Origin: Plantago major
Taxonomy: Eukaryota; Streptophyta; Magnoliopsida; Lamiales; Plantaginaceae
Direction: 5' to 3'
Assembly (NCBI GenBank): GCA_026545765.1
Contig: JAIFAC010000195.1
Coordinates: 62,001 to 126,000, forward strand
DNA: 64,000 nt
This document shows positions 35,341 to 47,809 of this stretch, one piece after another. The notes beneath the pieces are model-generated. The model was not told the DNA's origin. It saw only the letters and a program-made list of their open reading frames with translations, and ran no database searches. The stretch's first letter is position 1. Each line of letters opens with the position of its first letter. Position numbers and translations under genes: made by a program.

Positions 35341-36940
35341 GAAAATGATGATGGAACTTTATGTTTCTTTATTTATGGGTCAAGTATAAGTGAAATTCTT
35401 CAGTTTTATTGCATGAAATTTTGTACAATTCTCGTATTTCTGTGTCGAATTTAAGTCGTCACTGAGTAGAACCGTTTTTAGTTCGAATTTGAGTCCGGTT
35501 AGCTGGAAGTCGTTTTCTCATATACAACTAGCATAACAATCAAACCTAAATAAATAAATATCCTATCTTCGTCGAGTCTAATTTTCTTTTATCGCTATTG
35601 TTTTTATTAGGAAAACACATCTCCACCGGGACTACAAGTTGAACACTTCAATCCAACAAACTGGACTAAATATATATTAAAAAAAAGAGAAAAAACTACA
35701 ACATGTAATACAACTGTTTGCAAAAAGTATAAACATCAAATAACCAACCAATTTTAAAATCATACTACAACATACAACATGGGTAATGTTTATGATGTTT
35801 GAATGTGTTGTATAATTTCAATATAAATATTTAGTAAGAAATTTTTCATAATAAAAATTTGTTGAACTAATTTGTTATGGAACTTGAAACTGGTTGATTG
35901 AAAAAATAAGGGAATAACTAAACTCTTTTGAATTAAGGTAGTAGTAGTTTTTGAAAATTTGATTTATCAATGGTATATACTCAAAAACCTGCTTGATTCT
36001 TTTTGCAGACAGCGTCTTCTAGTAATGATTTTACATCTGCAGCGCCAAACTCAGACCTTGGCTAGTGAACTCAAACCTCATGCCACTTGAGCCGAGCCAA
36101 CAACTGTGGGTTGTCTCTGGTATATTCACCTCATTTATACTTAATGTAATGTTAATTTCGTATTATTTAGAAAAATACAAGACTAGCTCAAGTTCAAGGG
36201 AATATGTGCCTAATAACTCAGAGCAAGTCTTGTGAAAGACTCGATTTTATAAACTATAGGAAAATCCACATCACATTTATATAAATCAAGTGAAAGTACT
36301 AACCACTTAGGGTAGAAAGGGCATATAATGTAATTTAAATAAGGTTTGAAGCTAATTTGTAAATCTTTTACACGCTATTTGAATATCGATTAAAATCAAT
36401 AAAATCAAGTTAAAATAGATGTTTTTAACCAGGTTTTGTTGTTTTAAACCAAGAGCCAAACAACCACTTAAAAGTCCTAATTTTCCACGTTACATTAACT
36501 TAAACGTGCGAGCATTTAGTTGTGCTGGAGGAATGGGAGGAATGCGGTCTTTCCTCATCTTCAGAAAAATCTGGAGTTTTTCAAAAATTACACATAAACT
36601 TGAGGGTTGATACAATGATTAGAAACAACTCTTCTACCTCTTCCAACCCCCAAAAAGGATTAAAAACAGACCTGCATGTCTAAAATAGGGTCCGGTCAAC
36701 AAACCCATTTCACCAAAGAGGCACATGTCATGGGAAAAACTGGCAAGCTCATAGTATAACTCAGATTTATGGCTTGCCATACAATCAACTTTAGGTCTAA
36801 ATTGTCCGAGACAAATCTACTTCTGTAGAAGATCGCAGGGAGATGCTTAATCACGACTCCTCCATTCATAATCGGATACGTAAGGATCTCCAGCCTCACA
36901 TAAAAATATCTATGTTGCAGTAGATAGCAGGGTTGGTTTT
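35341..36940. other. intergenic DNA between two minus-strand genes
   Basis: AT-rich. No complete gene is seen. An acceptor-like TTTTTGCAG near 36009 followed by a short open frame (TASSSNDFTSAAPNSDLG, then stop) looks like a terminal exon remnant but has no partner exons. Confidence 0.5.
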
Positions 36941-39900
36941 TCACCTTTTCCTTATTTTGACATTAAGAACCCAATCCTCTCCAGCTGGCTTAGGGATGGC
37001 CTTTGGCAGGCGAAGTTGCACCTTGTGCTCTCCCAAGGATGATAAAGGGCTAGGTAAGTACACATTTTCAGGCTCAAGTCGAACCTGAAGCTGCCTAGCA
37101 ACCTGATATCAGTTCAACAACATATTTGTAGTCAGATTGGTGAACATTATTTTCTCGTTCCAAAAACAAGATGCAAAACTAATGTACATTAACAATATAA
37201 ACACATATTTAATAAATTTTCCACAGCATCTTATTAAATCTGGAAAGGCAGTTAGTCGTGCAACTTTTTCATAGCAATTATTTTAAAATTTGCTTTGCAA
37301 GTAGATCAGACCTGTCTAATATTGGTTATTGCAGCCCCCTCTCATTAATTGATGGGATAAAAGCCCTGAAAGTTTGTTGTAGCACAACCAGTAGAAAATA
37401 ACCATAAAATACAAGTAGAGGTAAATCAAACAAAAAAAATACCTATGGAAGATAAAATTATTCCTCTATCAATTATCAGAGAAAATGGATTTGAATTTGA
37501 TATACAAGAAACAATTTAATATTACACTATAATGAATCACTCTCAATCATGTGACCAATCACAATCTCTGAACCTTTCACAAAACTTCACCTACTTGGTA
37601 GTTAGCATGGCTCAATTTTAACGTACTTCGATGATAATTTACCAATCAAGAATACAAGCTAGTATGTCATCATTAACCAACAGAGTAACATTTAGAGCAA
37701 AATATAAGGCTCCTCTGCATTTCATGAAAAGAACACAGTACACCCATACCTCAGCCAAAAGCTCTTCTTTAGTGACAGGCTCCCGCACTTCAAGACCTTT
37801 CCCCTCAATGATGAACTTTCGGATAGACTGAAAAAGAGAGCAACTTAGATGATAACTACTGCTGAAGACTCGAAGAAAAATGTAAAAAGTTACAATAGAT
37901 TCACATAAAGTAATCAATCGAGGAAAGGAGTCTTCAAAACTAAGCTTAAAAGCAGTGTTGTTAATCCGGGATCGCGTCGCGCCCAATCAAAAAATATGGG
38001 ATAGCGGGATCGCACTACCGGGATGACCAGGACACTGAAGTTTTATTTGATATAAAATACATTATAATATAAACATAAAAGCTTAAAAATAACTCAATTA
38101 ACGGGCATAAAACCAAAAACTAAAGAAAAATGGGTTTGAACATTGTAAATTTGCTATGTATTAGGTTTTAATTGGGGTAAATAACCATCTTACCCCAAAC
38201 TTTAACATCCCGCCCGGCCGCAATCCCGACCCGGATTTTCCAGGATGCTATGTACCAATAATATTTTCAGTTTTTATTTACAATTATTACCCTATTTAAT
38301 TGTCAAACACGTTCAGTATTTTAACTGGCTAAGGTAGTACCTCCATTTCACTAGATGCTTTCCGATTTTCTGTTTTAGGTGTTTCACCAGATGCTTTACA
38401 ATTCCTTTTTATGGAAACCCACTATCCACTATCTCCACTTATAAATTTTTTGATCACTCTATTTCATACTTTATATATTCTTTCTAACTTTTCACCATCC
38501 AATCCAATTACTACTTTATCAATATAAACCATTTTTTTTACTCATTCACCTTAGAACTTGCGCCAATTTCAATTGGAAAGCATTTAGTAAAATGGCGAGA
38601 GCAATAAATTGGGTTATATTGGTAATTTAATCTACAAACTAATGAAAATTTGGTATGTGTGAATGGATGGAAAAGGTCCACTACTAAGAAAAAGGAGGGA
38701 GTAAGTTTGTAGGGGATGGCAACTATAGTACACTCACATTGTACTATTGTTAGTATTACGATCTAAACCATCAAATTGCTTTTAGATTTAATCTCAACCC
38801 TCCATTTTTTTAATGCGACCAGACATTGCATAGTCGCATAATGGATCGCATATTATAATGGTGAATTCAATACACACCCTTTATGTTTTAAACTTAACAA
38901 AATATACATACCCATAAATAATTTAAACCAAACCATCCATAAATCAAATATTCAACAAACACCCCAATTTCATTTTAACCAAAACAAAATTAATTTTAAA
39001 TAAAATAGACTGGAGCTCCGGTGACCGAGCTTCCACGAAAAATATTTCCCATGGATGCCCTTTTTTCGAGCTTTGGAGTTGGAAGCTCCAGATCTGGAGC
39101 TTCCAACTCTGTAATGGAAGCTTCCATCGAGCTCCCATGGGAGATCAAAATCAAGCTCCATGGAGCTCGAAAATGAGCTTCCATGGAGCTCGAAATCGAG
39201 CTCCCATGGAAGTATGGAGCTTCCACTTAAATTTAATAAATAAAATTAACAAAAAAAGAGGTGGTTGTGGTGGTTTGCTATGGTGATTGAAGAGGTGGAG
39301 GAGATAGTGGTGGTGGTTTGTGGTGGTGATCAAGGAGTGGGGAGGAGATTATGTGGGTATTTTGAAGTAGTAGTAAAAATGTGAAGTCTAAAATATAAAG
39401 GGAATATTTAGGAGCATGAGTTTTGTTATTTTTTGTAGTTTGTATTTTTATTTTATTTTAAATTGTTTAAATTATTAAAGGTGTTGGTAAATTAATTTTA
39501 ATTGTTAGATTATGCCATTGGTCAAAATTTAAATGGTGTACTAAAGTTAGTACAATGCGAAGTGGTGCTACAATTAGCCTAGCCCAAGTTTGTTTCCCAA
39601 ACCTATTGGGTAATAGTAAAATGAAAGTTACCCCACAACTAAGTACATCATCCCAAAGAAAATACATAAGTTAAGCATAGTTCACATCGAAGATATCAGC
39701 CAAGGAGAGATCATATGAATATGAAACTAGAAGATTCAATGCACGACTTTGTAATTACAACAACTCTTGTTCCAATCATAGTGTAACAACGAAATGTTAG
39801 GGCATAATTCATGAGGGGCAATTGGACTGGACGATCTTAAATTATAAATGTTTGAAACCATGATATGACAGTAATGATTTCTAACAATCAGTTACGTAAT

Positions 39901-42783
39901 GAACATGATGCTTATTAAATGCAACCAGGTGTAGTTTTCTCATCATAAAGTCTGATGCAAGAGTTTAGAGTACATGAAAAATCATACATTGGATCATTAT
40001 TTATTGAGATAAAAGAACAAAAATAAAGCTGTTCTAGAAACGATTACGCATACCACAAAATCATGGAAATTTTACATAGACTACACTTGAAAAAGAGCAC
40101 TCTTGCAACATATCCCCTGTACATTGAGCAATAACATCTAGGTCCAAAATTGTATGGGGATAAGATTCATTATTACAAATATATTCAAAAGACAACTTTT
40201 TGTTTTCTTTTTCTTTCTCCTTTATATACTTTATATTATTTGGTCATTTTATCTTTACACCCTTCTTCATAATTTTCTTCTTGTCCCTCTTCATTTTTTA
40301 TTTTCACTTCCTCCCAGCAAAAGTACTAATTATAATAATAAATCAAAAAGAAAAAATTAAAAAAAACAATTATAAGAATAAGTTGGCGACCTAGGTTCAG
40401 TTAGTCAATTTCCTTTTTATGTTTTTGTCTTAGATTTATTTTAAGTGGGTGGGTGGTGGTGGTTGTTTTAGAAATTTAGGTAAAACTTGGATCATTTGCA
40501 AGTCATTTGAGTTAATTTTATGGGTTGAAAATATATTGGGACCGTAGTATATAGTAAAACTAAAAATATAGAATGCATTGTATTCAAGGGTAAAGTAGTA
40601 TTTTCATAAACAATTGTACGTTTGTTTTATTAAAGGAAATTAAGTCACCACATTTTAGGCCTATTTGTACCAAAAAATGGTACAGGGGCCAATTTGTTAG
40701 TAGGTCATTCATCAAGGGTAGTTTCTGAAATTACCCCTAAAATCACTATGATAGGAGAGAAACAAACTTCAAGAGACCAAGCAGAATCACTTCATATCAT
40801 TACAAACATTCTTCCAAAGAGCTTCATATGTGAATACGAACCAGTTTTGCTTTTGCAAACCGTTTGGCTGCTGCCTCATACTCTTTCATGCTGTTGTCTT
40901 GGGACTTGGCAACAACTTTAACTTCCTCAACTTCCTTAGGTTTGTAAATCTGATCAAAACAATTGATGGACAAAACTTACAAACTGTGGAATAAGCAGAA
41001 ATATATAAAAGTTTTCTGTGAATACTATGTTGTAATTTGTGAACATTATACAGTAAATAATTACATAGAGCAGAATATTTTAGCAGCAATTATACCGTAA
41101 CGAGGAAAAATTACACGCTGAAGCAATTGCTTATTGTGCACCATGTGTTTCTTGCAAAAAAAAAAAACAAGGAGTTTACTTGTGGGTGACAAATTCCAAG
41201 CACTCTTTGGTTAATCAGCATTCCAATTGCCATTTATAAAGACTAAGAAAGCACTAGTTTTCATCATTTAGATTGTGTCATCTCTAAACTTGCTGCTTCT
41301 CAACTGCCGGTTAATCTTCAACCATTGTCACTAAAGAATCGTAATATTCTCCCTTCCTCTTTTAACTCAAGTCGGCGACATTGATGCAATTTATCGCAGC
41401 AATGGCTTGATTTTATATATATAGTGAGTCAGTTGATTAATCATTACTCCTCCATGCCAATTGAGGTGAACACTTTCTTTTGGTCACATGTATAGAGAAA
41501 GGTATATGAGTTGGATAACATTTTGTAAATGGGATATTATTTTAATAAATAATGAGTAAAAATTGGACTTTGGGTGGCAACTTCTGTAAATATTAAGAAG
41601 TGATGGGTATGTATTTAGAGACATGGAGTACTCCATTGCCACTTTGAGAAGTGCCCATTTCTAACAGGACACCCAAATAAGGAATAGTGTCCATCGGACA
41701 TGGAATGGTGGGAGTAGTTTTGAAACTTCACAAGGGAAGAGACAAATATTTCTTGAACTCACTCATAGGTTGCCCAATTTGGTCAACATTTATCAGTGAT
41801 CTACACCAAAGAATGCATTTATGCACTTCAATATATATTCCTAACAATTTCCCCCTTTTTGATCAGTCAACTATGACTATCTTTATAAGGTTCCTATCAA
41901 GACTGGATGAGGAAACAATCCAACACTTAAACAGCACTTGTCCTTGCTCCAGTGCTAATTCAAGAAAAAACTTCTTCCAGTTCTTGTTGCCCTTAACAAA
42001 CTATGATTCTTCGAGGAGTATTACAACATTCGATAGGGCCCTCAGCCAAACAATGAGAAAACTATAGACGCAGTGACTAGAAAAGGCAAAACGAGCTCAT
42101 CAGGATATCAAAATGTATACCAACGAAGTGGTTCTGGATCAACCTTTTCCATCCAGCAAATTGAATACTATTGTAACTGAGAAGGAATTCATATAAGACA
42201 TATAAGGACAACCAAATCAATCAAAGATAAGTGTATTGAGTTTTTTGTTTTAATTAACATCGATGTGGCATTACAAAATGCATTAATTTGTCTAATGACA
42301 TTGTTAGCAACCCAAATATCTAGAGCATAACCAGAGCAGCTAAATATTCTTCAATTCCATAGACCAGCATCCATGTGAGCAAATAAACAACAGTACAACT
42401 ACAACACACATTTGAATCCTAATTGAAGTAGCAAACCATATGCACATACTGTATAATACCTTCAGTTGCTCACTAATCAAGTAAGCAAATTTATCAATAT
42501 TCGGAACAGCAAGCAGCTTCGGCATCAAATGGTTACGAAAGTACCCGGGCGCCACCTTCACGGTCTCTCCAGCTCTTCCGAGCTTATCAATGTTCTACAT
42601 GTAATAGAGAACCAATCAAAAACCTAATATAAACACCTCAAGATTGAAAAAGGGGAAAACTTGAATGATTGGACTTACAGTGGTCAGAATAACTTCGAGC
42701 CTCCGATAACGAACGCCTTGAGCAGCAAATAGAATGGGATGATGCATTCGTAGAACATTTTTTCCGTGGTGTAAATAAGCCAT
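36941..42783 (-). CDS. bL9m: mitochondrial ribosomal protein bL9m
   Basis: Five exons (42679-42783, 42460-42594, 40842-40949, 37750-37827 and 36941-37102), all joined in phase 0 with GT-AG introns, give 588 nt and 195 aa. The N-terminus MAYLHHGKNVLRMHHP is basic and lacks acids, as a mitochondrial presequence would. The conserved bL9 N-domain follows (GETVKVAPGYFRNHLMPKLL, about 45-64), then a charged linker helix rich in K and E (about 81-116). The C-domain has EPVTKEELLAEVARQLQVRL across the exon 4/5 junction and LPSPLSSLGEHKVQLRLPKA. It binds 23S-type rRNA in the large mitoribosomal subunit. It closely resembles Arabidopsis At5g53070 (from memory). No defects are seen. Introns 2 and 3 contain MITEs. 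Confidence 0.94.
37960..38250. mobile_element. possible decayed hAT-like MITE in bL9m intron 3
   Basis: GTGTTGTTAATCCGGGATCG near 37967 and an inverted counterpart near 38200-38240 (CCCGACCCGGATTTTCC) bracket AT-rich sequence. The ends are degenerate and no target duplication was found. Confidence 0.3.
38340..38701. mobile_element. Stowaway-like MITE in bL9m intron 3
   Basis: The left end CTCCATTTCACTAGATG and the right end AAAAAGGAGGGAG are flanked by TA (38338-38339 and 38702-38703). An internal inverted pair, AGATGCTTTCC at about 38353 and GGAAAGCATTTAGT at about 38575, suggests a second, nested or older end. Confidence 0.5.
38995..39235. repeat. cluster of AGCTTCCA / GAGCTCCATGGAGCTC palindromes in bL9m intron 3
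   Basis: The 16-base palindrome GAGCTCCATGGAGCTC and close variants (GCTCCCATGGGAG, GAGCTTCCATGGAGCTC) recur at least five times within 240 bases. The segment is far more ordered than the AT-rich intron around it. It creates false ORFs on the minus strand. Confidence 0.75.
41447..41714. mobile_element. Stowaway-like MITE in bL9m intron 2
   Basis: The left end CTCCTCCATGCCAATTGAGG and the inverted right end (read inward CTCCCACCATTCCATGTCCG) are flanked by TA (41445-41446 and 41715-41716). It is 268 bp and non-coding. Confidence 0.75.
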
Positions 42784-43246
42784 TTGAAGCTCAAAATGGT
42801 ACCTATGGACAACAGCAGCACTGTGGTGATAAAGCGGCGGTATGGATTGGCTAGGGTTTCGAGCTATTTGGGTTTTTCAATACCAGTAATGGTGGACTCT
42901 TGGAACAAATCTAACAGGTAAAACGCACATTAAAAAACAAATATACAGAGAAAAAATGGCACCTTTTTGCAAGTTAATGTCGATCCCACAGCCAAAGGCG
43001 AAGACGATGACCTAATTGCTAATCAGGTGCCCGGTCGGATTCAACACAATGTTTCCGGTTCCCCATTTTGGGCCCAACACTCTAATTATGGTTTGGTTTT
43101 GGACTGAGTGAGCCCATTGACACGCCCAAAAGTGTTTCGTTTCCTTTGCTAAATGATTGATAATGTCTGAGAAAAAATAATAATGTCGAGTAATTTTATT
43201 TTTATATATTTAATACGTGTCACAAAAAGAATCATAATTGTCACAC
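42784..43246 (-). promoter_or_regulatory. upstream region of bL9m
   Basis: This is the 5' flank of the bL9m start codon. GC content is higher near the ATG, and no TATA box is obvious. No other gene is seen. Confidence 0.35.
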
Positions 43247-44387
43247 TGTTAGATCTTACTTTCAAGTATTGAATTTTGATGATATAGTACAAGTTCAGAC
43301 CGGCTTAGGTATCTAAATGTTTTATTTGCATCTTGTAAAAACACACTCATGTTAGTTTTCATAGATTAGATTATTAAAGGTCGAGTAAGAATTGAAGTAT
43401 GTATCATGTAGTCGTTTAGTAGCATCAAACTAAGGAACTGAGAGACCATTTGATATTTAGGTTCTCTGAACTTATGAAAGTTTAGTAGGCATTGATGTTT
43501 AAGGTAAGACTATGGTTAGCAGAAACAAACTGAAGCATGAAGACTATTCTTAGGTTCGTGTTTGAGTTGCAATAGTCTTAGTGTGAGTCTCGATGTGGTA
43601 AAGCAGGCATGATATCGCCATAGAATTAAGTGTTACATCATGAGATTTGGAAAGTTAACCCTTTATACCGCTGAGATTCTGACATACATCCCAGCAACTA
43701 TGTACAAAAGGATCTGATATGACACGTTGAGTAAGCGTATTGAAGAAGCTTTAATTCAAAATTAGTCTAGCAAACGTATACATTCCGATTGAAAAGATAA
43801 TTGAATTTTGACTTCTATAAATACCTCAACCGCACAACTTAAGAGTAAGTCCAACACTCTAACAAGAGAGAAGAGGACAACCCATAAAGCTAATCCTTCC
43901 TTCCTCCTTTCCTTGAGAAATAGGGGAGATAGTACTATGATTGATGAAATCTCAAGAGAAATTGCTTTGTGTATATGTGTGATCTTTTCAAGACACAATT
44001 GGCTTAGACAGCGTATATACACATAGTATGCAAAGAGAGTATGCAGAAAATTGAACTTCAAGAAACAACCAAGGATCTGTTCTCTTAAGCTTACCAACCA
44101 TATCCAACTAAGAAAGCCTTTCCCATCTTTTTACACCCCAATTGATTTATCTCTCTACCTTCAAGTGCGAATCAAGGTTTCCAGATCTCAGTAAGGAACA
44201 ACCATTCATTAGTGTGATCAGTTAGAATAACCATGGTGGTGAAGGGTGTCAGTCAGGCTATCTAATAGAAGCTAACCTTGCAGGCTAGTGAAGGAATTAG
44301 TCCGCCTACCAAGAATTCAGCCCGGTGAAGATGAGCCAAGTGATGCAGCAACTGAGTTTTGCTAGCTTACTGTTGTAAAAATGTTTA
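43247..44387 (+). repeat. LTR-like dispersed repeat, copy A
   Basis: It begins TGTTAGATCTTAC, a common start for plant copia LTRs. Its right half contains GCAGGCTAGTGAAGGAATTAG and GAAGATGAGCCAAGTGATGC. It is matched in inverted orientation at about 57785-58520. No coding sequence is seen and it stops at the Mutator-like copy at about 44388. Confidence 0.5.
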
Positions 44388-44405
44388 GAGAAAATTACAT
44401 ATAGT

Positions 44406-45613
44406 TGATGAGACAATATTCTAACGTCTCATTTGGTCTTTTTTAGCGATCTTTGTGAGTCTTTGTCTTTAGTTTTGTAGTCTGTTTAGTTCGCTTTCAC
44501 GCTTTTTGGTTTGTCAGTTTTGTAGAAATCAGGTCTTTCGAGTCGCTTGAAGACAAGTCGGTTAGCTGGTTTCGCCAAGTAGGAATTCAGCCACAAGCGA
44601 GATTTTACGAGCTTAGCATTGGATGTTCCAGCATGGCTCGCCGCGGCGAGATTTTACAAGTGATGTTCCTGTTTGAAGATTGAAGCTCGCCGCGGCAAAG
44701 GAATTGGTCCGCCGCGGCGAGATTTTATGAGAAGGATATATATTAATTAAGATTAGAAGGCTCGCCGCGGCGAGCGACGCATAATTTATTTTATTTTCCT
44801 TATTAGATTAGAATTTTAATTCCTATTCAAATATACTTCTTTTAACCTAGTTTTGAGAAAAAGCTCCAAGAGCCATACATTGACATTGAGACATCTTTGG
44901 AGCTTAGTTATTCATTGATTTTGTTCATCAAATTAAGATTATTGGTATTGATTTCTCAATTGCTTTCTTCTTTACAATTCGTTCTTTATCTTATTGATTG
45001 AATTGTATGTTAGTGCATGCGAGCTTTTCATCTGTGTTTCATATGATTATTACCATGAATCTTTGCATGCCATCATCAAGTATGAGTAGCTAAACACCTT
45101 TGAATACAATAGTATGTGAAGATTATGTATATTTGTTCTAGGGTTTATCAAAGCACTCATATAGGTTAGTCTCGTATAAAATCTTCGTAAAAACCTTCAA
45201 TTCGATAAGTTCGTATTAAATCCTCTAAATTGTTCATGTTTAAGGATCGTGAATTGACGACTCACGATTTCTCCAGTATAATATTTTCTAAGAACAATTG
45301 GTTGAATCGAATTGATTGATTTGCTGTACAACGACCGTGTGACAAATATGAGTGTTATCCCTAGTTCGAATTAGCATAATCGATCTTGCTATCAGATTCA
45401 TCTTTCTCTCATTGTTAATTGTTATCTTAGCTTTGATTAAACTAGTTAGAAGTATAAACAAACCATCAATCAGATTGTTTCTGGCAAGTATCTGTTTACT
45501 CTCACTGCTACATAGCTTAATTAATTCCCTAGAGATCGATCCTGAGTTAGGCTTTAGTCTACAACTACAGCTTATTCTCTAATTGCTTTTTAGAGTATAA
45601 TTTGAGCTTATCA
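44406..45613 (+). repeat. 5' LTR of the Athila-like element
   Basis: 1208 bp, ending GAGCTTATCA. It contains copies of the 14-base palindrome CTCGCCGCGGCGAG at 44637-44650 and 44761-44774, plus partial copies spaced by GATTTTACGAG-like sequence. Confidence 0.92.
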
Positions 45614-45617
45614 AATT

Positions 45618-45635
45618 TGGCGTCGCTGCCGGGGA
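45618..45635 (+). other. primer-binding site of the Athila-like element
   Basis: TGGCGTCGCTGCCGGGGA begins four bases after the 5' LTR and resembles the tRNA-Asp complement used by Athila elements. Confidence 0.8.
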
Positions 45636-45761
45636 ATTAATTCCATCAGAAGCGCAGGGTGTAATATTTTACTTGCTTTTTTACTTACCTGCGATTTCTA
45701 CACTAACAGAAACTAAGATTTTTCAAGGTTTTTGATTTTGTAGAAGAACCTTTGCAGGTTT

Positions 45762-46672
45762 ATGCCCGGTACAAGATCGCAAGGAACACCTTTGCAACCT
45801 CTAATACCTGAGATCGATTGACACTACCATCAGCTTCGAAGACAGAACTTAGCCGCTGTTGAAATGGGTGACGTCAACGAGAATACTGCCAGAGTCAATG
45901 ATGCTGTTGAGACTCCTGTGATTACTTATGGGAACTATATGCAGCCCGGTGAAATTAAGGCTGGGGGGTCAGCTGTTGTGCTCTCTAGCTAGGCTAGGAA
46001 CATGGAGATCAAGTCTCACCACTTCCATGACATGCCTAAGTATTATGGGATGGCTAATGAGGACGTTATCCGGTTTCTCAAGGAGTTCGAGGGGCTGATT
46101 GCTAGGATTCCGCTTACTGTGGGCTCAGTGACGGTTTGTGATGAGGAAATCAGGAAGAAGGTATTTCCCATGTGTATGCAGGATAAAGCAAAGAGTCGGT
46201 TGAATCAACTCAAGGCTCTGGCTACTTGGGATGATCTATACAGGGCCTTTATGAACAAGTTCTACCCGGCGGAAAAGACTAGGCAGCTTCGGGTTCAGAT
46301 TGAGAAGTTCATGCATATGAATGATGAGAGCTTTTATGAGGCCAGGGAGCGATTCCTGAACTTGCTCTCCCTCACCATAGGTTGAGTGAGATGGATTTAT
46401 GCTGCAAGTTCTATGAGGGACTCGATTGGGAAGCACAAAACATGGTGGATATGACCGTGGATGGCTCTATTGTTACGGCATCTCCGACTGCATTGAATGC
46501 GGCTTTTGAGAAGCTTGCTGCCATCTCCCAGCTTAAGGGAACTAGAGGCCGACCAAGGAGAGCTGAAGTTAAAGTTGTGGAGCAAACACCTGGCCCCAGT
46601 ACCATTGAATTGGCCGAACAGATTAAGGAGATGAGGATGCTTGGCACTATCCTCGCACCTGGGTCTTGCTAG
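45762..46672 (+). pseudogene. Athila-like gag
   Basis: The frame starts ATG at 45762 (MPGTRSQGTPLQPLIPEID). A stop follows soon after, and another TAG lies near 45990. From 46002 the gag domain is clear (HFHDMPKYYGMANEDVIRFL, then KAKSRLNQLKALATWDDLYR and FMNKFYPAEKTRQLR). A frameshift near 46380 moves the frame to 46382-46672 (LCCKFYEGLDWEAQNMVDM). It is the structural particle protein, broken here. Confidence 0.85.
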
Positions 46673-46799
46673 CGAGAGGTGTAATCAGGTGGTAATTTCT
46701 GCATGGTGCCGATGTAGACTTCCTGAGATCATGGGGGAGAACCCAACTCCGGAGATCATTTGTTGGGTACAAAACAGGTAGCGTGGTGGTTGGCAACCA

Positions 46800-47809
46800 A
46801 AACTGGGAATGAATGCAGGCGCCACTAAGGTGCAACCTTTCAACCCCGACCGTTCCAATTTATCCTATGGAGGCAACTTCTATGAGAATGCACCACAGCA
46901 GGTTCCGGCACAAAGACGCTCCACCAAAGAAGTCTGCTTCGACAGCTTGCTTTCAACAGGTCCAACACAAGCTTCAGTTCGCCTACTAGTGGACCGCAAA
47001 ATGCTGATCAGGAGATTAGAGCTCACATGGAGAGATCAGAGAGGTTCTGGGCAGAAGCACAACGAAATCAAGCCAAGAATGACCAGAGGTTTGAAAACAT
47101 TGAGCAATCGCAAAAGAGGTTGGAGGAGACTCTTGGGGACTTAGTAGGCGCTTTCCAACAAAGAGAGAAGGGTAAACTCCCCGCGACTGTCGAGAATAAT
47201 AGAATACTTGCTGTGGAGGTAGTTTTTGACAAACCATGAGTAGTTAAGACTGTTATTACGACTTGCACTTGCAACCATGATAAGGCGGTTTCCCAAGTTG
47301 AGGCAGCACCGGCACAGGAAGCAAGAAAGGTGATAACATCTGGTCCCGCGATTCCAGAAGAGAAGGCGAATGCAGAACCAATTCAGATGATCCAAAAGGA
47401 AGAGAAGAGCATTAGTGATGCAAATAGTTTCGATTTGGTTGTCGGGATAGGCAGTTCTTCTGAGGTTACAGGTATTATTGATACTGGAGCTGCAGTTAAC
47501 TTGATGACATTCGAAACCTATGAGGAACTCAACCTGAAGGGTCTAGAACCGAGAAGATGCTTTGTGACCATGGCTAATGGTACTCGAAGCAAATGCATGG
47601 GAGTTGTTGAAGATGTCCCGGTAACCATTGCAGGAGATGTGTTTACGACTGATTTCGTGGTTGTTGAGTCACCGCAGGTGAAGATCAAAGAGATGGATAA
47701 CGACATGCTGCTTCTTGGGCGCTCATTCATCAAGGCTACTTGCATGATAGTCGATCTTTATGGCCGTACATGTACTATCCAGGTTCGCGGTGAGAAACAC
47801 GAGTTATAA
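46800..47809 (+). pseudogene. Athila-like gag tail and aspartic protease
   Basis: A linker with frame shifts leads into an open frame at 47330-47809 that contains a retropepsin-like domain: the active site IIDTGAAVNLMTFETYEEL near 47472 and LLLGRSFIKATCMIVDLYG near 47713. The stop TAA is at 47807-47809. The protease would mature the gag particle. Confidence 0.85.

Noticed and set aside
38944..39226. Three overlapping minus-strand ORFs
   Set aside because: They are products of the palindromic AGCTTCCATGGAGCTC repeats inside a bL9m intron.
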